In this document: positions 15,186 through 21,919 of the stretch, piece after piece | Position numbering within the stretch: the first letter of the stretch is position 1 | How the letters are laid out: each line of letters begins with the position of its first letter | Source: Henriciella aquimarina | Lineage (GTDB): Bacteria > Pseudomonadota > Alphaproteobacteria > Caulobacterales > Hyphomonadaceae | NCBI RefSeq assembly: GCF_002088975.1 | Contig: NZ_NCST01000030.1 | Location: forward strand, 1-39,161 | DNA length: 39,161 nt | Direction: 5' to 3' | The notes under the pieces: model-generated | What the model saw: the letters and a program-made list of their open reading frames with translations, nothing else | The model's database searches: none | Told to the model about the DNA's origin: nothing | Position numbers and translations under genes: made by a program

Positions 15186-16702
15186 CGCAGGATAATCAAC
15201 CCCACGCCGCCACGACCCTGTCCGCGCGACGCCTGAAATGGCATGCTCAGGACGAAGCGATCGTTCTAATGCGGACCGACTGCCCGGTCTGCCGTTCAGA
15301 AGGACTGACGTCGCGCGCCCGTGTGCTGATCAGTTGCGACGGGCGGGACGTGGTCGCGACCCTGCACCAGATCGACGATGATTGGCTGGCCCTTAGCGAG
15401 GCTGGTCTTTCTGAAGCGGCTTGGAGCCGGCTTGGTGCCGAGCCCGGCGCAGATCTTAAAGTCAGCCACGCTCCAACGCTTCGGTCTCTCTCTGATGTGC
15501 GTCAACGGATGACCGGCAAACGGCTGCCAAGCGATGGATTTGACCGGATCGTGACTGATATCGCCGCCGGACTGTATTCTGATATTCATCTGGCCGCCTT
15601 TATCTCAGCCTGTTCCACGCTGAGCCTCGACATAGACGAAATCACCTCGCTGACCGGCGCCATGGTGAACGTCGGAGAGCAACTCGACTGGAATACCGAC
15701 ATGGTCATCGACAAACACTGCGTGGGCGGCCTACCCGGAAATCGCACGACGCCGATTGTTGTTGCGATCTTGGCCAGCCTGGGTTTGACGGTCCCAAAGA
15801 CCTCCTCGCGCGCCATCACATCGCCCGCCGGAACTGCAGATACGATGGAGACGCTCACCCAAGTCGATCTGTCACTGCCAGACATCAGGCGGGTTGTTGA
15901 AACGGAAGGTGGATGCCTTGCCTGGGGCGGCGCGGTCCAGCTCAGCCCGGCCGATGATATTCTCATCCGCATTGAACGGGCCCTCGACATCGACGCCGAA
16001 GGTCAGCTGATCGCGTCTGTTTTGTCAAAGAAGATCGCCGCCGGCGCGAGCCATGTGGTGCTCGACTTGCCCGTCGGACCAACCGCTAAACTGCGTAGTG
16101 CTGCCGGTGCCCGCGCCCTTGCCCAGCACATGACGATCGTTGCACGTGGGTTTGGCCTCAAGACCCATTGCGTGTTCAGCGACGGGCTCCAACCCGTCGG
16201 GCGCGGCATCGGACCGGCGCTCGAAGCCTGGGACGTGCTCAGGGTCTTGCAAAGAAGCAAAAGCGCGCCGCCAGATCTTCGCGAACGGGCGCTGACGCTG
16301 GCTGGCGCCGCCCTTGAACTTGCGGGCCGTGCCAAACCGGATACCGGAGCGGCCATGGCTCAGGACGCGCTCGACAATGGATCTGCCTGGTCGAAGTTTC
16401 AGGCCATATGCGCCGCTCAAGGCGGTTTGCGCGAACCACCACGCGCAGCGCAAACTGCGCCCGTCGCGGCAATTCGGTCAGGGGTCTTGAAAGCAATCGA
16501 TAATAGAAAGCTCTCCAGGCTCGCAAAACTTGCTGGTGCTCCCGAACGCCCGGCCGCTGGTCTGACCGTTCACAAACGCCTAGGCGAACAAATCACGATT
16601 GGTGAGCCGCTTCTCACCATCCACGCAGAGGCGTCGGGCGAGATCGACTATGCCATGAGCTACGCTCACGCCAATGCCGGCCTCTTCACCATTGAGGGTT
16701 AA
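15182..16702 (+). CDS. AMP phosphorylase-type thymidine phosphorylase family protein
   Basis: A 506-aa nucleoside/nucleotide phosphorylase. It has an extra N-terminal domain of about 85 residues (ARVLISCDGRDVVATLHQID) as in archaeal AMP phosphorylase, absent from classic DeoA. The phosphate loop DKHCVGGLPGNRTT (starting at residue 177) matches the archaeal AMP phosphorylase pattern HSIGGVPGNRTT, not the KHSTGGVGDK pattern of thymidine phosphorylase. TSPAGTADTME follows at about 215. The expected reaction is NMP plus phosphate to base plus ribose-1,5-bisphosphate. It is coupled to the upstream RNase by ATGA and followed after 3 bases by the PRPP synthetase. Automated pipelines are likely to call it thymidine phosphorylase. 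Confidence 0.87.
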   Translation: MTQDNQPHAATTLSARRLKWHAQDEAIVLMRTDCPVCRSEGLTSRARVLISCDGRDVVATLHQIDDDWLALSEAGLSEAAWSRLGAEPGADLKVSHAPTLRSLSDVRQRMTGKRLPSDGFDRIVTDIAAGLYSDIHLAAFISACSTLSLDIDEITSLTGAMVNVGEQLDWNTDMVIDKHCVGGLPGNRTTPIVVAILASLGLTVPKTSSRAITSPAGTADTMETLTQVDLSLPDIRRVVETEGGCLAWGGAVQLSPADDILIRIERALDIDAEGQLIASVLSKKIAAGASHVVLDLPVGPTAKLRSAAGARALAQHMTIVARGFGLKTHCVFSDGLQPVGRGIGPALEAWDVLRVLQRSKSAPPDLRERALTLAGAALELAGRAKPDTGAAMAQDALDNGSAWSKFQAICAAQGGLREPPRAAQTAPVAAIRSGVLKAIDNRKLSRLAKLAGAPERPAAGLTVHKRLGEQITIGEPLLTIHAEASGEIDYAMSYAHANAGLFTIEG

Positions 16703-16705
16703 CCC

Positions 16706-17566
16706 ATGACGATTTACATTCCGCTTCCCGGTAATGAAGCTATGGCTTCTGAGCTTGCCAAAATCACAAGTTCTGAACTTGGCACCCTTGAACACCGCAG
16801 ATTCCCGGACGAAGAGACCTATGTGCGCCTCACCTCAGATGTCTCTGGAAAAGCAGTCGAACTGGTTTGCACGCTCGCCCGGCCTGACCCGCAATTGCCA
16901 GGACTTCTTTTTGCCGCTTATACAGCGCGCGAGCTTGGCGCCACATCGGTTGGGCTGATTGCCCCCTACCTTGCCTATATGCGTCAGGATAAGAGATTTT
17001 CAGACGGCGAGTCTGTGTCATCAGGACACTTTGCCAGATTGCTCTCAGGTGCGTTTGAAAGGGTGGTCACCGTCGATCCGCATTTGCACCGCATCCACGA
17101 TCTCAATGACGTTTTTTCAATCAATACAAAGGTTGTGCACGCCGCCCCGGCACTGTCCGATTGGATCAAGGCCCATGTCGACAAGCCGCTCATCATTGGC
17201 CCGGACGCTGAGAGCGAGCAATGGGTGTCCGACGTGGCCGACCGAGCGAGCGCCCCGCATCTTGTGCTCTCCAAAGTCCGCCATGGCGACCGCAATGTAG
17301 AAGTGACAGCGCCTGGCCTTAAAAACTGGACCGGCCATCAACCCGTTCTTGTCGACGACATTGCCTCTTCCGGGCGAACCATGATGGAAGCGGCCCGCCA
17401 CTTTGAGACCGCTGGCTTTGCAAAACCGGTCTGCGTGATCGTCCATCCGCTCTTTGCCGGCAATGCCTATGAGGACCTTAAGTCTGTCTCGACACGTGTC
17501 GTATCGACCAATGCGGTCCAACATGCCTCAAATGAGATTTCGATCACGCCCTTACTGATTGGCTAG
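16706..17566 (+). CDS. Ribose-phosphate pyrophosphokinase (PRPP synthetase), short form
   Basis: A PRPP synthetase/phosphoribosyltransferase-family protein of 286 aa, shorter than the usual 310-320. It shows FPDEETYVRL, the RQDKRF motif (YMRQDKRFSDGE), VTVDPHLHRI of the catalytic flexible region, and the PRPP loop VDDIASSGRTM at 216-226. The reaction interconverts ribose-5-phosphate plus ATP and PRPP plus AMP; next to an AMP phosphorylase the reverse direction is also worth considering. It is the last gene of the operon and is followed by a terminator. It is probably a specialised paralogue of the housekeeping enzyme, which should be elsewhere in the genome. Confidence 0.9.
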   Translation: MTIYIPLPGNEAMASELAKITSSELGTLEHRRFPDEETYVRLTSDVSGKAVELVCTLARPDPQLPGLLFAAYTARELGATSVGLIAPYLAYMRQDKRFSDGESVSSGHFARLLSGAFERVVTVDPHLHRIHDLNDVFSINTKVVHAAPALSDWIKAHVDKPLIIGPDAESEQWVSDVADRASAPHLVLSKVRHGDRNVEVTAPGLKNWTGHQPVLVDDIASSGRTMMEAARHFETAGFAKPVCVIVHPLFAGNAYEDLKSVSTRVVSTNAVQHASNEISITPLLIG

Positions 17567-17591
17567 CCGCTGCAAAGAGGGCGCGCAGTTT

Positions 17592-17613
17592 GACCGGTCC
17601 CAACGGTCTTTTT
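17592..17613 (+). terminator. Terminator after the PRPP synthetase operon
   Basis: GACCG (17592-17596) pairs with CGGTC (17604-17608) around a 7-base loop and is followed directly by TTTTT. The short stem is weak but the T run and position, 25 bases after the stop, fit. Confidence 0.5.
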
Positions 17614-17625
17614 GATAGAAATCAA
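17612..17625 (+). promoter_or_regulatory. Perfect FNR-type box upstream of the EF-hand gene
   Basis: TTGAT-AGAA-ATCAA is an exact match to the TTGAT-N4-ATCAA consensus of FNR/Anr proteins. Placed at -41.5 as in class II activation, transcription would begin near 17660 with TTTATC (17645-17650) close to the -10 position. The nearest downstream gene is the EF-hand gene at 17715. The box starts inside the T run of the preceding terminator. Confidence 0.6.
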
Positions 17626-17675
17626 ACCGGCAGGGTCGCCATGCTTTATCAAACAAACCGGCTTTGGAAAAAAAC

Positions 17676-17698
17676 GCCTGACCGTGTCACGGTCAGGC
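17676..17698. terminator. Hairpin just before the EF-hand gene
   Basis: GCCTGACCG (17676-17684) and CGGTCAGGC (17690-17698) form a perfect 9-bp stem with a 5-base loop. Seven A precede it, so on the minus strand it reads as hairpin plus T run, a good minus-strand terminator. On the plus strand it sits within the leader, just 6 bases before the GGAG ribosome site, and could also act as a leader structure. Confidence 0.5.
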
Positions 17699-17714
17699 CT
17701 TCATGGAGTGTGTC

Positions 17715-18242
17715 ATGAAACACAAAGCTACACGTCTTATCTCAACCTTGCTCACCACTTCGTTACTCCTGACGAGCATTGCCGCAGCTGAAACCCCAAA
17801 CCCTCAGCTGGAAAAAGAACCAGCGGCACACATGACAGAGCGCGACGGCGTTCGACTGCACCTTGGCCTACGCAGCAGGATGCAAGAACACGATCTTGAC
17901 GGTGACAGTCTACTCAGCCGCGCAGAGTTTGATGCCTGGCACAGCGCGAATTTCGCGCTGATGGATGCCAATGGCGACGGTCTGACGCTTGAGGATTTTC
18001 AAGGCGCGCAGCTCGGACCAGGCCCCTATGGCGCCGGCCATCATGCGCGCCGGGCGAAAATGCGTGAGCAGGCCGACCTGCGCAAGAAAGCACGTTTCCG
18101 ACTCATGGACAGCGACGGCGACGGTGTTGTGACCCTCAGCGAGCATGACGCATTCACCGAGCACGTCTTTCTGGAAGCAGACGCCGATGATGATGGGTAT
18201 CTCACTTTTCAGGAGCTCCAGCAGCACAATCGCGGCATGTAA
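17715..18242 (+). CDS. Secreted EF-hand protein
   Basis: A 175-aa protein with a Sec signal peptide (hydrophobic ISTLLTTSLLLTSIAAA, cleavage near AAA-ET) and four EF-hand loops: DLDGDSLLSRAEF, DANGDGLTLEDF, DSDGDGVVTLSEH and DADDDGYLTFQEL. It probably binds calcium in the periplasm. A His/Arg-rich linker (YGAGHHARRAKMREQ) separates the two EF pairs. ATG 17715 is chosen because GGAG lies 6 bases before it; the in-frame ATG at 17703 overlaps that site. A perfect FNR-type box and a leader hairpin precede it, suggesting oxygen-responsive expression. Function is otherwise unknown; similar proteins are often near metal or stress genes. Confidence 0.82.
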   Translation: MKHKATRLISTLLTTSLLLTSIAAAETPNPQLEKEPAAHMTERDGVRLHLGLRSRMQEHDLDGDSLLSRAEFDAWHSANFALMDANGDGLTLEDFQGAQLGPGPYGAGHHARRAKMREQADLRKKARFRLMDSDGDGVVTLSEHDAFTEHVFLEADADDDGYLTFQELQQHNRGM

Positions 18243-18267
18243 GGCATACCAATCGGTTAAGTCCTAC

Positions 18268-18296
18268 TGACCTCGGCGACAGTATTGCCGAGGTCA
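18268..18296 (+). terminator. Hairpin after the EF-hand gene
   Basis: TGACCTCGGC (18268-18277) pairs perfectly with GCCGAGGTCA (18287-18296) around a 9-base loop, 26 bases after the stop codon. Only a short TTTT appears eight bases later, so it may need Rho or act mainly as an RNA end protector. Confidence 0.55.
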
Positions 18297-18642
18297 GCAA
18301 CCCGTTTTCAGAGCAACGCCGCTATTGAGCCCGTTTTAGCTACTCGCCTTAACACCGAATGAAGCAAGCTTAACATCGCACTAAAATCCGCAATACGCAT
18401 ACGCGGCCGCCAGTTCGTCCCCCTAGTGCATGATCTACATCCCGATGTTTCTTTGCATGAGTCGCATCCATTTTGCAAAAAGTCTGACAAATCAATCCAC
18501 GACCCACGCGCGAACGGATGAGCGGTTAGGTTGTGCTTTTATCTTCACGCCGCCCTTCAAAACCTGTCAGTATCGTCAATTTACTTGCCACGTGTATTTC
18601 TGAGCTTAAAAGCGAGCGCTGATGAAAACGCTGGCCAGACGC
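18297..18642. other. Gap without recognisable gene
   Basis: About 345 bases, visibly richer in A and T than the flanks. I see no ribosome-site-plus-frame combination, no tRNA-like cloverleaf and no repeat. A 60-codon minus-strand open frame here has no supporting features. It leads into the two gene remnants at 18643-18949 and is probably decaying DNA. Confidence 0.5.
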
Positions 18643-18765
18643 TCAGTTCGGCTTGAGGAAGATAAACGGCGCTGGCTCATCCAACGCCCAAGGATATTCG
18701 TCATCACCGGCGATATCGTCCCAATATAATTCGCCGGTTTCGCAGCCTTGATGAACTGGGAAATC
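18643..18765 (-). pseudogene. C-terminal remnant of an unidentified gene
   Basis: The minus strand reads DFPVHQGCETGELYWDDIAG, then DDEYPWALDEPAPFIFLKPN and a stop at 18643-18645. The composition (acidic, aromatic, Pro-rich tail) is that of a real folded protein end. No start codon with a ribosome site exists; the frame hits a stop at 18775-18777, beyond the junction with the next remnant. I do not recognise the family. Confidence 0.45.
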
Positions 18766-18949
18766 CCTCGTCAACTACGCATCGCTTGGGCTGGGCGATA
18801 TCTATCCAACCGGACATTCACGGTTCCTGGCCGGACTGGAAACACTCAATGGTTTCCTGCTGATTTCGTGCTCGGCATCATTCATTTTCCTCCTGATGCG
18901 AAACCAAATGGATGGTCCAATTACAGGCGGAATTCAAAAATCGGATTAA
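18755..18949 (+). pseudogene. C-terminal remnant of a two-helix ion channel
   Basis: The plus strand reads KSLVNYASLGLGDIYPTGHS, then RFLAGLETLNGFLLISCSAS and a last helix segment, ending at the stop 18947-18949. LGLGDIYP corresponds to the pore filter region of the Ion_trans_2 type, followed by the second membrane helix. The frame is closed by a TGA at 18752-18754, so the first helix and start are missing. It is transcribed towards the DUF305 gene. Confidence 0.6.
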
Positions 18950-19021
18950 CTCGGAACCTGTTCACACACTTCTCCGTTAGTCGTGGAAATACCCCACCAC
19001 TGTATAAGGAGGATGTTGAAA

Positions 19022-19582
19022 GTGGATATGAAGAACAGTTATTGGCGGTTTGGCGCAATGATCATCACATCGATGATCGTGATGTTTGGACTGATGTACC
19101 TCAACACCTATGCGTGGGAGCATGTTCGCTGGAGCGAGACACGCTTCTACATGGCTTTCATCATGGGCGCCGCGATGGCCGTCGTGATGCTGAGCTTCAT
19201 GCTCAACATGTACAAGGACAGCCGGATCAACTTTGGCATTTTCATTGGCGCTGCGGTCGTGTTCGTCCTGGCCCTCTGGCTGGTGCGCAGCCAGAGCACC
19301 GTCGACGACCGGTCCTACATGAAAGCGATGATCCCTCACCACTCCATTGCCATCATGACAAGTGAACGCGCCGGCATCGAGGATGTCCGTGTGCGCGAGC
19401 TTGCCGACGAGATCATCACGGCGCAGCGCCGCGAGATCAAGGAAATGGAATGGCTGATTTCCGACATCGCGGAGAATGGCCCGGCATCGACGGAAAGCGA
19501 GGCGGCCAGCCGCCCGGTTCCCCCCTTTGAAGGCACGCTCAATCCAGACGACGCTGCCGGGGCAGCCATCGCGGAGGACTAA
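19022..19582 (+). CDS. DUF305 membrane protein, copper-island associated
   Basis: About 186 aa with three predicted membrane helices (GAMIITSMIVMFGLMYLN, MAFIMGAAMAVVMLSFMLN, INFGIFIGAAVVFVLALWLV) and a C-terminal DUF305 domain carrying MIPHHSIAIMTSERA, the His/Met-rich signature of the ferritin-like DUF305 family, often found with copper resistance genes. The domain faces the periplasm if the N-terminus is cytosolic. I chose GTG 19022 because AAGGAGG (19006-19012) is 9 bases away; ATG 19028 and ATG 19013 are alternatives. The next gene, the lactamase/rhodanese fusion, starts 55 bases downstream and is probably co-transcribed. Confidence 0.85.
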   Translation: MDMKNSYWRFGAMIITSMIVMFGLMYLNTYAWEHVRWSETRFYMAFIMGAAMAVVMLSFMLNMYKDSRINFGIFIGAAVVFVLALWLVRSQSTVDDRSYMKAMIPHHSIAIMTSERAGIEDVRVRELADEIITAQRREIKEMEWLISDIAENGPASTESEAASRPVPPFEGTLNPDDAAGAAIAED

Positions 19583-19636
19583 CGCGCCTTCCACGTCCAG
19601 TCAGACCCATTCGATCCCGAAAAGGAGCGAAACAGA

Positions 19637-20992
19637 ATGAGACTCGAAAAGATCAAGACACAGGGCCTTGCCCACCTTTCCTACTTCCTGAGCGCCGATG
19701 GCGAAGCTGCGGTCATCGATCCGCGGCGTGATATCGGCATCTATCTGGACCTCGCCCGTGAGGAAGGCGCGGTCATCAAGCACGTCTTCGAAACCCACCG
19801 GAACGAGGACCTGCTCTCAGGCGCCCCTGTCCTGAAGGAAGAGACCGGCGCAAAGGTCTGGCACGGGCCGAACCCTGAAAAGCCGATCCAGTATGCAGCC
19901 GAGACGCGGGAAGGCGACACGTTCGAGATTGGCGGCGCGCTCCTGAAGGTGCTCGAAACGCCCGGGCACACCGACGACAGCCTGTCCTACGTGCTTTATG
20001 ACAAGAGCTTCGAGGAAGGCCCGGTTGGCGTGTTCACGGGCGATGCCCTGTTCATTGGCGATGTAGGGCGCACGGACTTCTATCCCGACCGCAAACGCGA
20101 AGTCGCCGGCCTGCTCTATGACAGCCTGGAGAAATTGATGGGGCTCGGCGACCAGTGCCTCGTCTATCCCGCGCATGGCGCCGGTTCGGTCTGCGGCTCC
20201 GGCATGGCCGACCGGGAGTTCTCCTCCCTCGGTCACGAGAAGCTCAACAATCCACGCCTGCAGATCGGCGACCGGGAAGCTTTCATCGACGCCAAGGTGT
20301 CCGAGAACCACTACATACCGCCCTATTTCCGGCGCATGGAAGAGGGCAATATGGAAGGCACCGAAGCCGCGCCGCCGGCGCCGCGGCCCGCCTCCCCGGC
20401 CAGGTTGCTCGATCCGGGTGATGCGGTCTGCCTCGATGTTCGCGGCATTTTCGACTTTGCCGGCGGACACCGCACGGGCTCGCTCTGCATCCCGGATGAC
20501 ATGCTTGCCGCCTTCGCGGGCTGGTTGCTGCCAGGCGACAAACCGGTGCTGCTGGTAGCGCGCGATGACGACCAGGCGGTCGATGCGGCCACGACGCTTC
20601 AGCGGATCGGCTTCGACAATGTGAGCGGATTTGTCAGCGGGGCCATGCCCGTGGCGGTCCAGAACGGCCCGCTCGACACACTCGACTTCGTCGATACCGA
20701 AACCGTCGCCGCGCGCGTGGACAATCCGCCCGCTGGCTGGACCCTGCTCGATGTCCGGGCCATCGACGAATATGAGAGCGGCCATATCAAGGACAGCAAG
20801 CACGCTTATGTCGGCAAGCTGCCTGACGCGGCCAGTGACCTCGACCCGGACAAGCCCGTCACCGTCATGTGCGGAAGCGGCGCCCGGGCCACCATTGCCG
20901 CCTCGCAGCTCATGCGGAAGGGCTTCTCGAACGTCGATGTCTATATCGGCTCGATGAAGGCGTGGAGCGCAGCGGGAAATGCCATTGAGTGA
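19637..20992 (+). CDS. Metallo-beta-lactamase/rhodanese fusion, persulfide-dioxygenase-like
   Basis: A 451-aa cytoplasmic protein: a metallo-beta-lactamase domain (about 1-240) followed by two rhodanese domains (about 255-345 and 355-450). The lactamase motif reads THRNEDLL instead of HxHxDH. The three residues that hold the single iron in ETHE1-type persulfide dioxygenases are kept as H54, H111 (PGHTDDSLSY) and D136 (FTGDALF), while the second metal site is lost. The first rhodanese has no Cys in its loop (LVARDDDQ); the second has CGSGARA and should be the active sulfurtransferase. It probably oxidises glutathione persulfide or moves sulfane sulfur. AAGGAG lies 9 bases before the start. Confidence 0.85.
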   Translation: MRLEKIKTQGLAHLSYFLSADGEAAVIDPRRDIGIYLDLAREEGAVIKHVFETHRNEDLLSGAPVLKEETGAKVWHGPNPEKPIQYAAETREGDTFEIGGALLKVLETPGHTDDSLSYVLYDKSFEEGPVGVFTGDALFIGDVGRTDFYPDRKREVAGLLYDSLEKLMGLGDQCLVYPAHGAGSVCGSGMADREFSSLGHEKLNNPRLQIGDREAFIDAKVSENHYIPPYFRRMEEGNMEGTEAAPPAPRPASPARLLDPGDAVCLDVRGIFDFAGGHRTGSLCIPDDMLAAFAGWLLPGDKPVLLVARDDDQAVDAATTLQRIGFDNVSGFVSGAMPVAVQNGPLDTLDFVDTETVAARVDNPPAGWTLLDVRAIDEYESGHIKDSKHAYVGKLPDAASDLDPDKPVTVMCGSGARATIAASQLMRKGFSNVDVYIGSMKAWSAAGNAIE

Positions 20993-21075
20993 TGACTGTC
21001 AGTCCATCTTGGGCTGAACCTTTCGTTCCTGACGCATAAAGAGACTGGAAATTGCTTCACGAGGTCCCCATATAG

Positions 21076-21093
21076 ATACCCTGTATGGGGTAT
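21076..21093. promoter_or_regulatory. CsoR operator in front of csoR
   Basis: ATACCC-TGTAT-GGGGTAT is a near-perfect palindrome with the G/C-tract layout of CsoR/RcnR-family operators. It ends 5 bases before the csoR ATG, and its GGGG doubles as the only ribosome-site-like sequence, so repressor binding would be tightly autogenous and would block the whole cus operon. Confidence 0.7.
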
Positions 21094-21098
21094 TTGCC

Positions 21099-21374
21099 AT
21101 GAAGACTGAAACCAAAGAGGCCGCGACCCGGAGGCTTGCCCGCATCGAGGGACAAGTGCGCGGCATCACGAAGATGGTGTCCGACGATCGGTATTGTATT
21201 GATGTCATTCGTCAGGTGCAGGCTGTGAAGGCCGCGCTTGTCGGCCTCGAGGCCGTTATCCTGGATGACCATATCGCAACGTGTGTGGATCATGCCCTGA
21301 CCGGAAGCAATGTCGATGACCGGCGTGAAAAGGTCGAGGAACTTGTTGCTGTGCTTGGTGGCCGCAAGAAGTAG
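21099..21374 (+). CDS. csoR: Copper-sensing repressor, CsoR family
   Basis: A 91-aa all-helical repressor of the CsoR/RcnR/FrmR family. The copper ligands of CsoR are present with correct spacing: C33 (RYCID), H58 and C62 (DDHIATC), matching C36, H61 and C65 of the Mycobacterium tuberculosis protein. The N-terminal RRLARIEGQVRGITKMV is the family signature. It binds DNA when metal-free and lets go on binding Cu(I). It heads the cus operon and is preceded by its own operator. A formaldehyde (FrmR) or persulfide (CstR) role is less likely given the Cys-His-Cys set and neighbours. Confidence 0.92.
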   Translation: MKTETKEAATRRLARIEGQVRGITKMVSDDRYCIDVIRQVQAVKAALVGLEAVILDDHIATCVDHALTGSNVDDRREKVEELVAVLGGRKK

Positions 21375-21427
21375 CGGCCTCACAGTTTGTTGAAATGAAA
21401 GTTTTAATCTTTTCACGTATTTGAACA

Positions 21428-21847
21428 ATGATGCAGTTTGTGACCCGCCTCCTGACACTGTTTGCCGCTGCCTTCATGGCGGCTCATCCGGTCATGGCGT
21501 GTCCATTGATGGTCGGGACCTCCGAAACCGCGCCGACTGAAATGAGCAGCAATCACCCCTGTCATGACATGGCGATGGAAGCCATGGCCGACACCGGGCA
21601 TACAGATCAGGCATCATCGTCTGATTGCCCCGCGGGATACGACTGTGCACCCATGCTTATCCAGGCGCACAGTGACGCCAATCCAGTTGCACCTGTTGCG
21701 AATGTGGACCCAGAATTTGCTGCGGTTCTCGCTAACCCACCAAAGGCATTCCTGCCAGAGCGCGAAACACTAAAGACCGGGCCTCCACCTCGGCTGGATA
21801 TCGTCCAGCACACGCCAATATCGCTAAAGCAGCGCTTCCTGAATTGA
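21428..21847 (+). CDS. Small secreted Cys/Met/His protein, function unknown
   Basis: 139 aa with a signal peptide (TRLLTLFAAAFMAAHPVMA, cleavage before CPLM). The mature part has Cys/Met/His clusters (CPLMVG, NHPCHDMAMEAMADTGH, DCPAGYDCAPM) suited to binding Cu(I), then a Pro-rich tail. It resembles in style the small DUF2946-like proteins that precede cusC in other islands, but I cannot assign a family firmly. There is no clear ribosome site, and two ATG codons in tandem (21428, 21431) are possible. It lies between csoR and cusC in the same direction. A long inverted repeat covers its stop codon. Confidence 0.7.
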   Translation: MMQFVTRLLTLFAAAFMAAHPVMACPLMVGTSETAPTEMSSNHPCHDMAMEAMADTGHTDQASSSDCPAGYDCAPMLIQAHSDANPVAPVANVDPEFAAVLANPPKAFLPERETLKTGPPPRLDIVQHTPISLKQRFLN

Positions 21848-21901
21848 GAGCGATGACCTGCGGCCGCCACAGCAGCCCGTCGTCATCGCTTCTCACAATT
21901 C
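21841..21901. repeat. Long imperfect inverted repeat between small gene and cusC
   Basis: GAATTG (21841-21846) with CAATTC (21896-21901), and AGCGATGAC (21849-21857) with GTCATCGCT (21882-21890), form one extended interrupted stem that includes the stop codon of the small gene. No T run follows, so it is more likely an RNA-stability or partial-termination element inside the operon. Confidence 0.5.
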
Positions 21902-21919
21902 AGAAGAGCCCGTTTTATC

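Noticed and set aside
18748..19365. 205-codon plus-strand open frame over the channel remnant and DUF305 gene
   Set aside because: It overlaps the DUF305 gene in another frame, and the ion-channel signature is in a different frame.
19817..20803. 328-codon minus-strand open frame opposite the lactamase/rhodanese gene
   Set aside because: Long but antisense to a gene with catalytic motifs; the translation is Arg/Gly/Ala-rich without recognisable domains.
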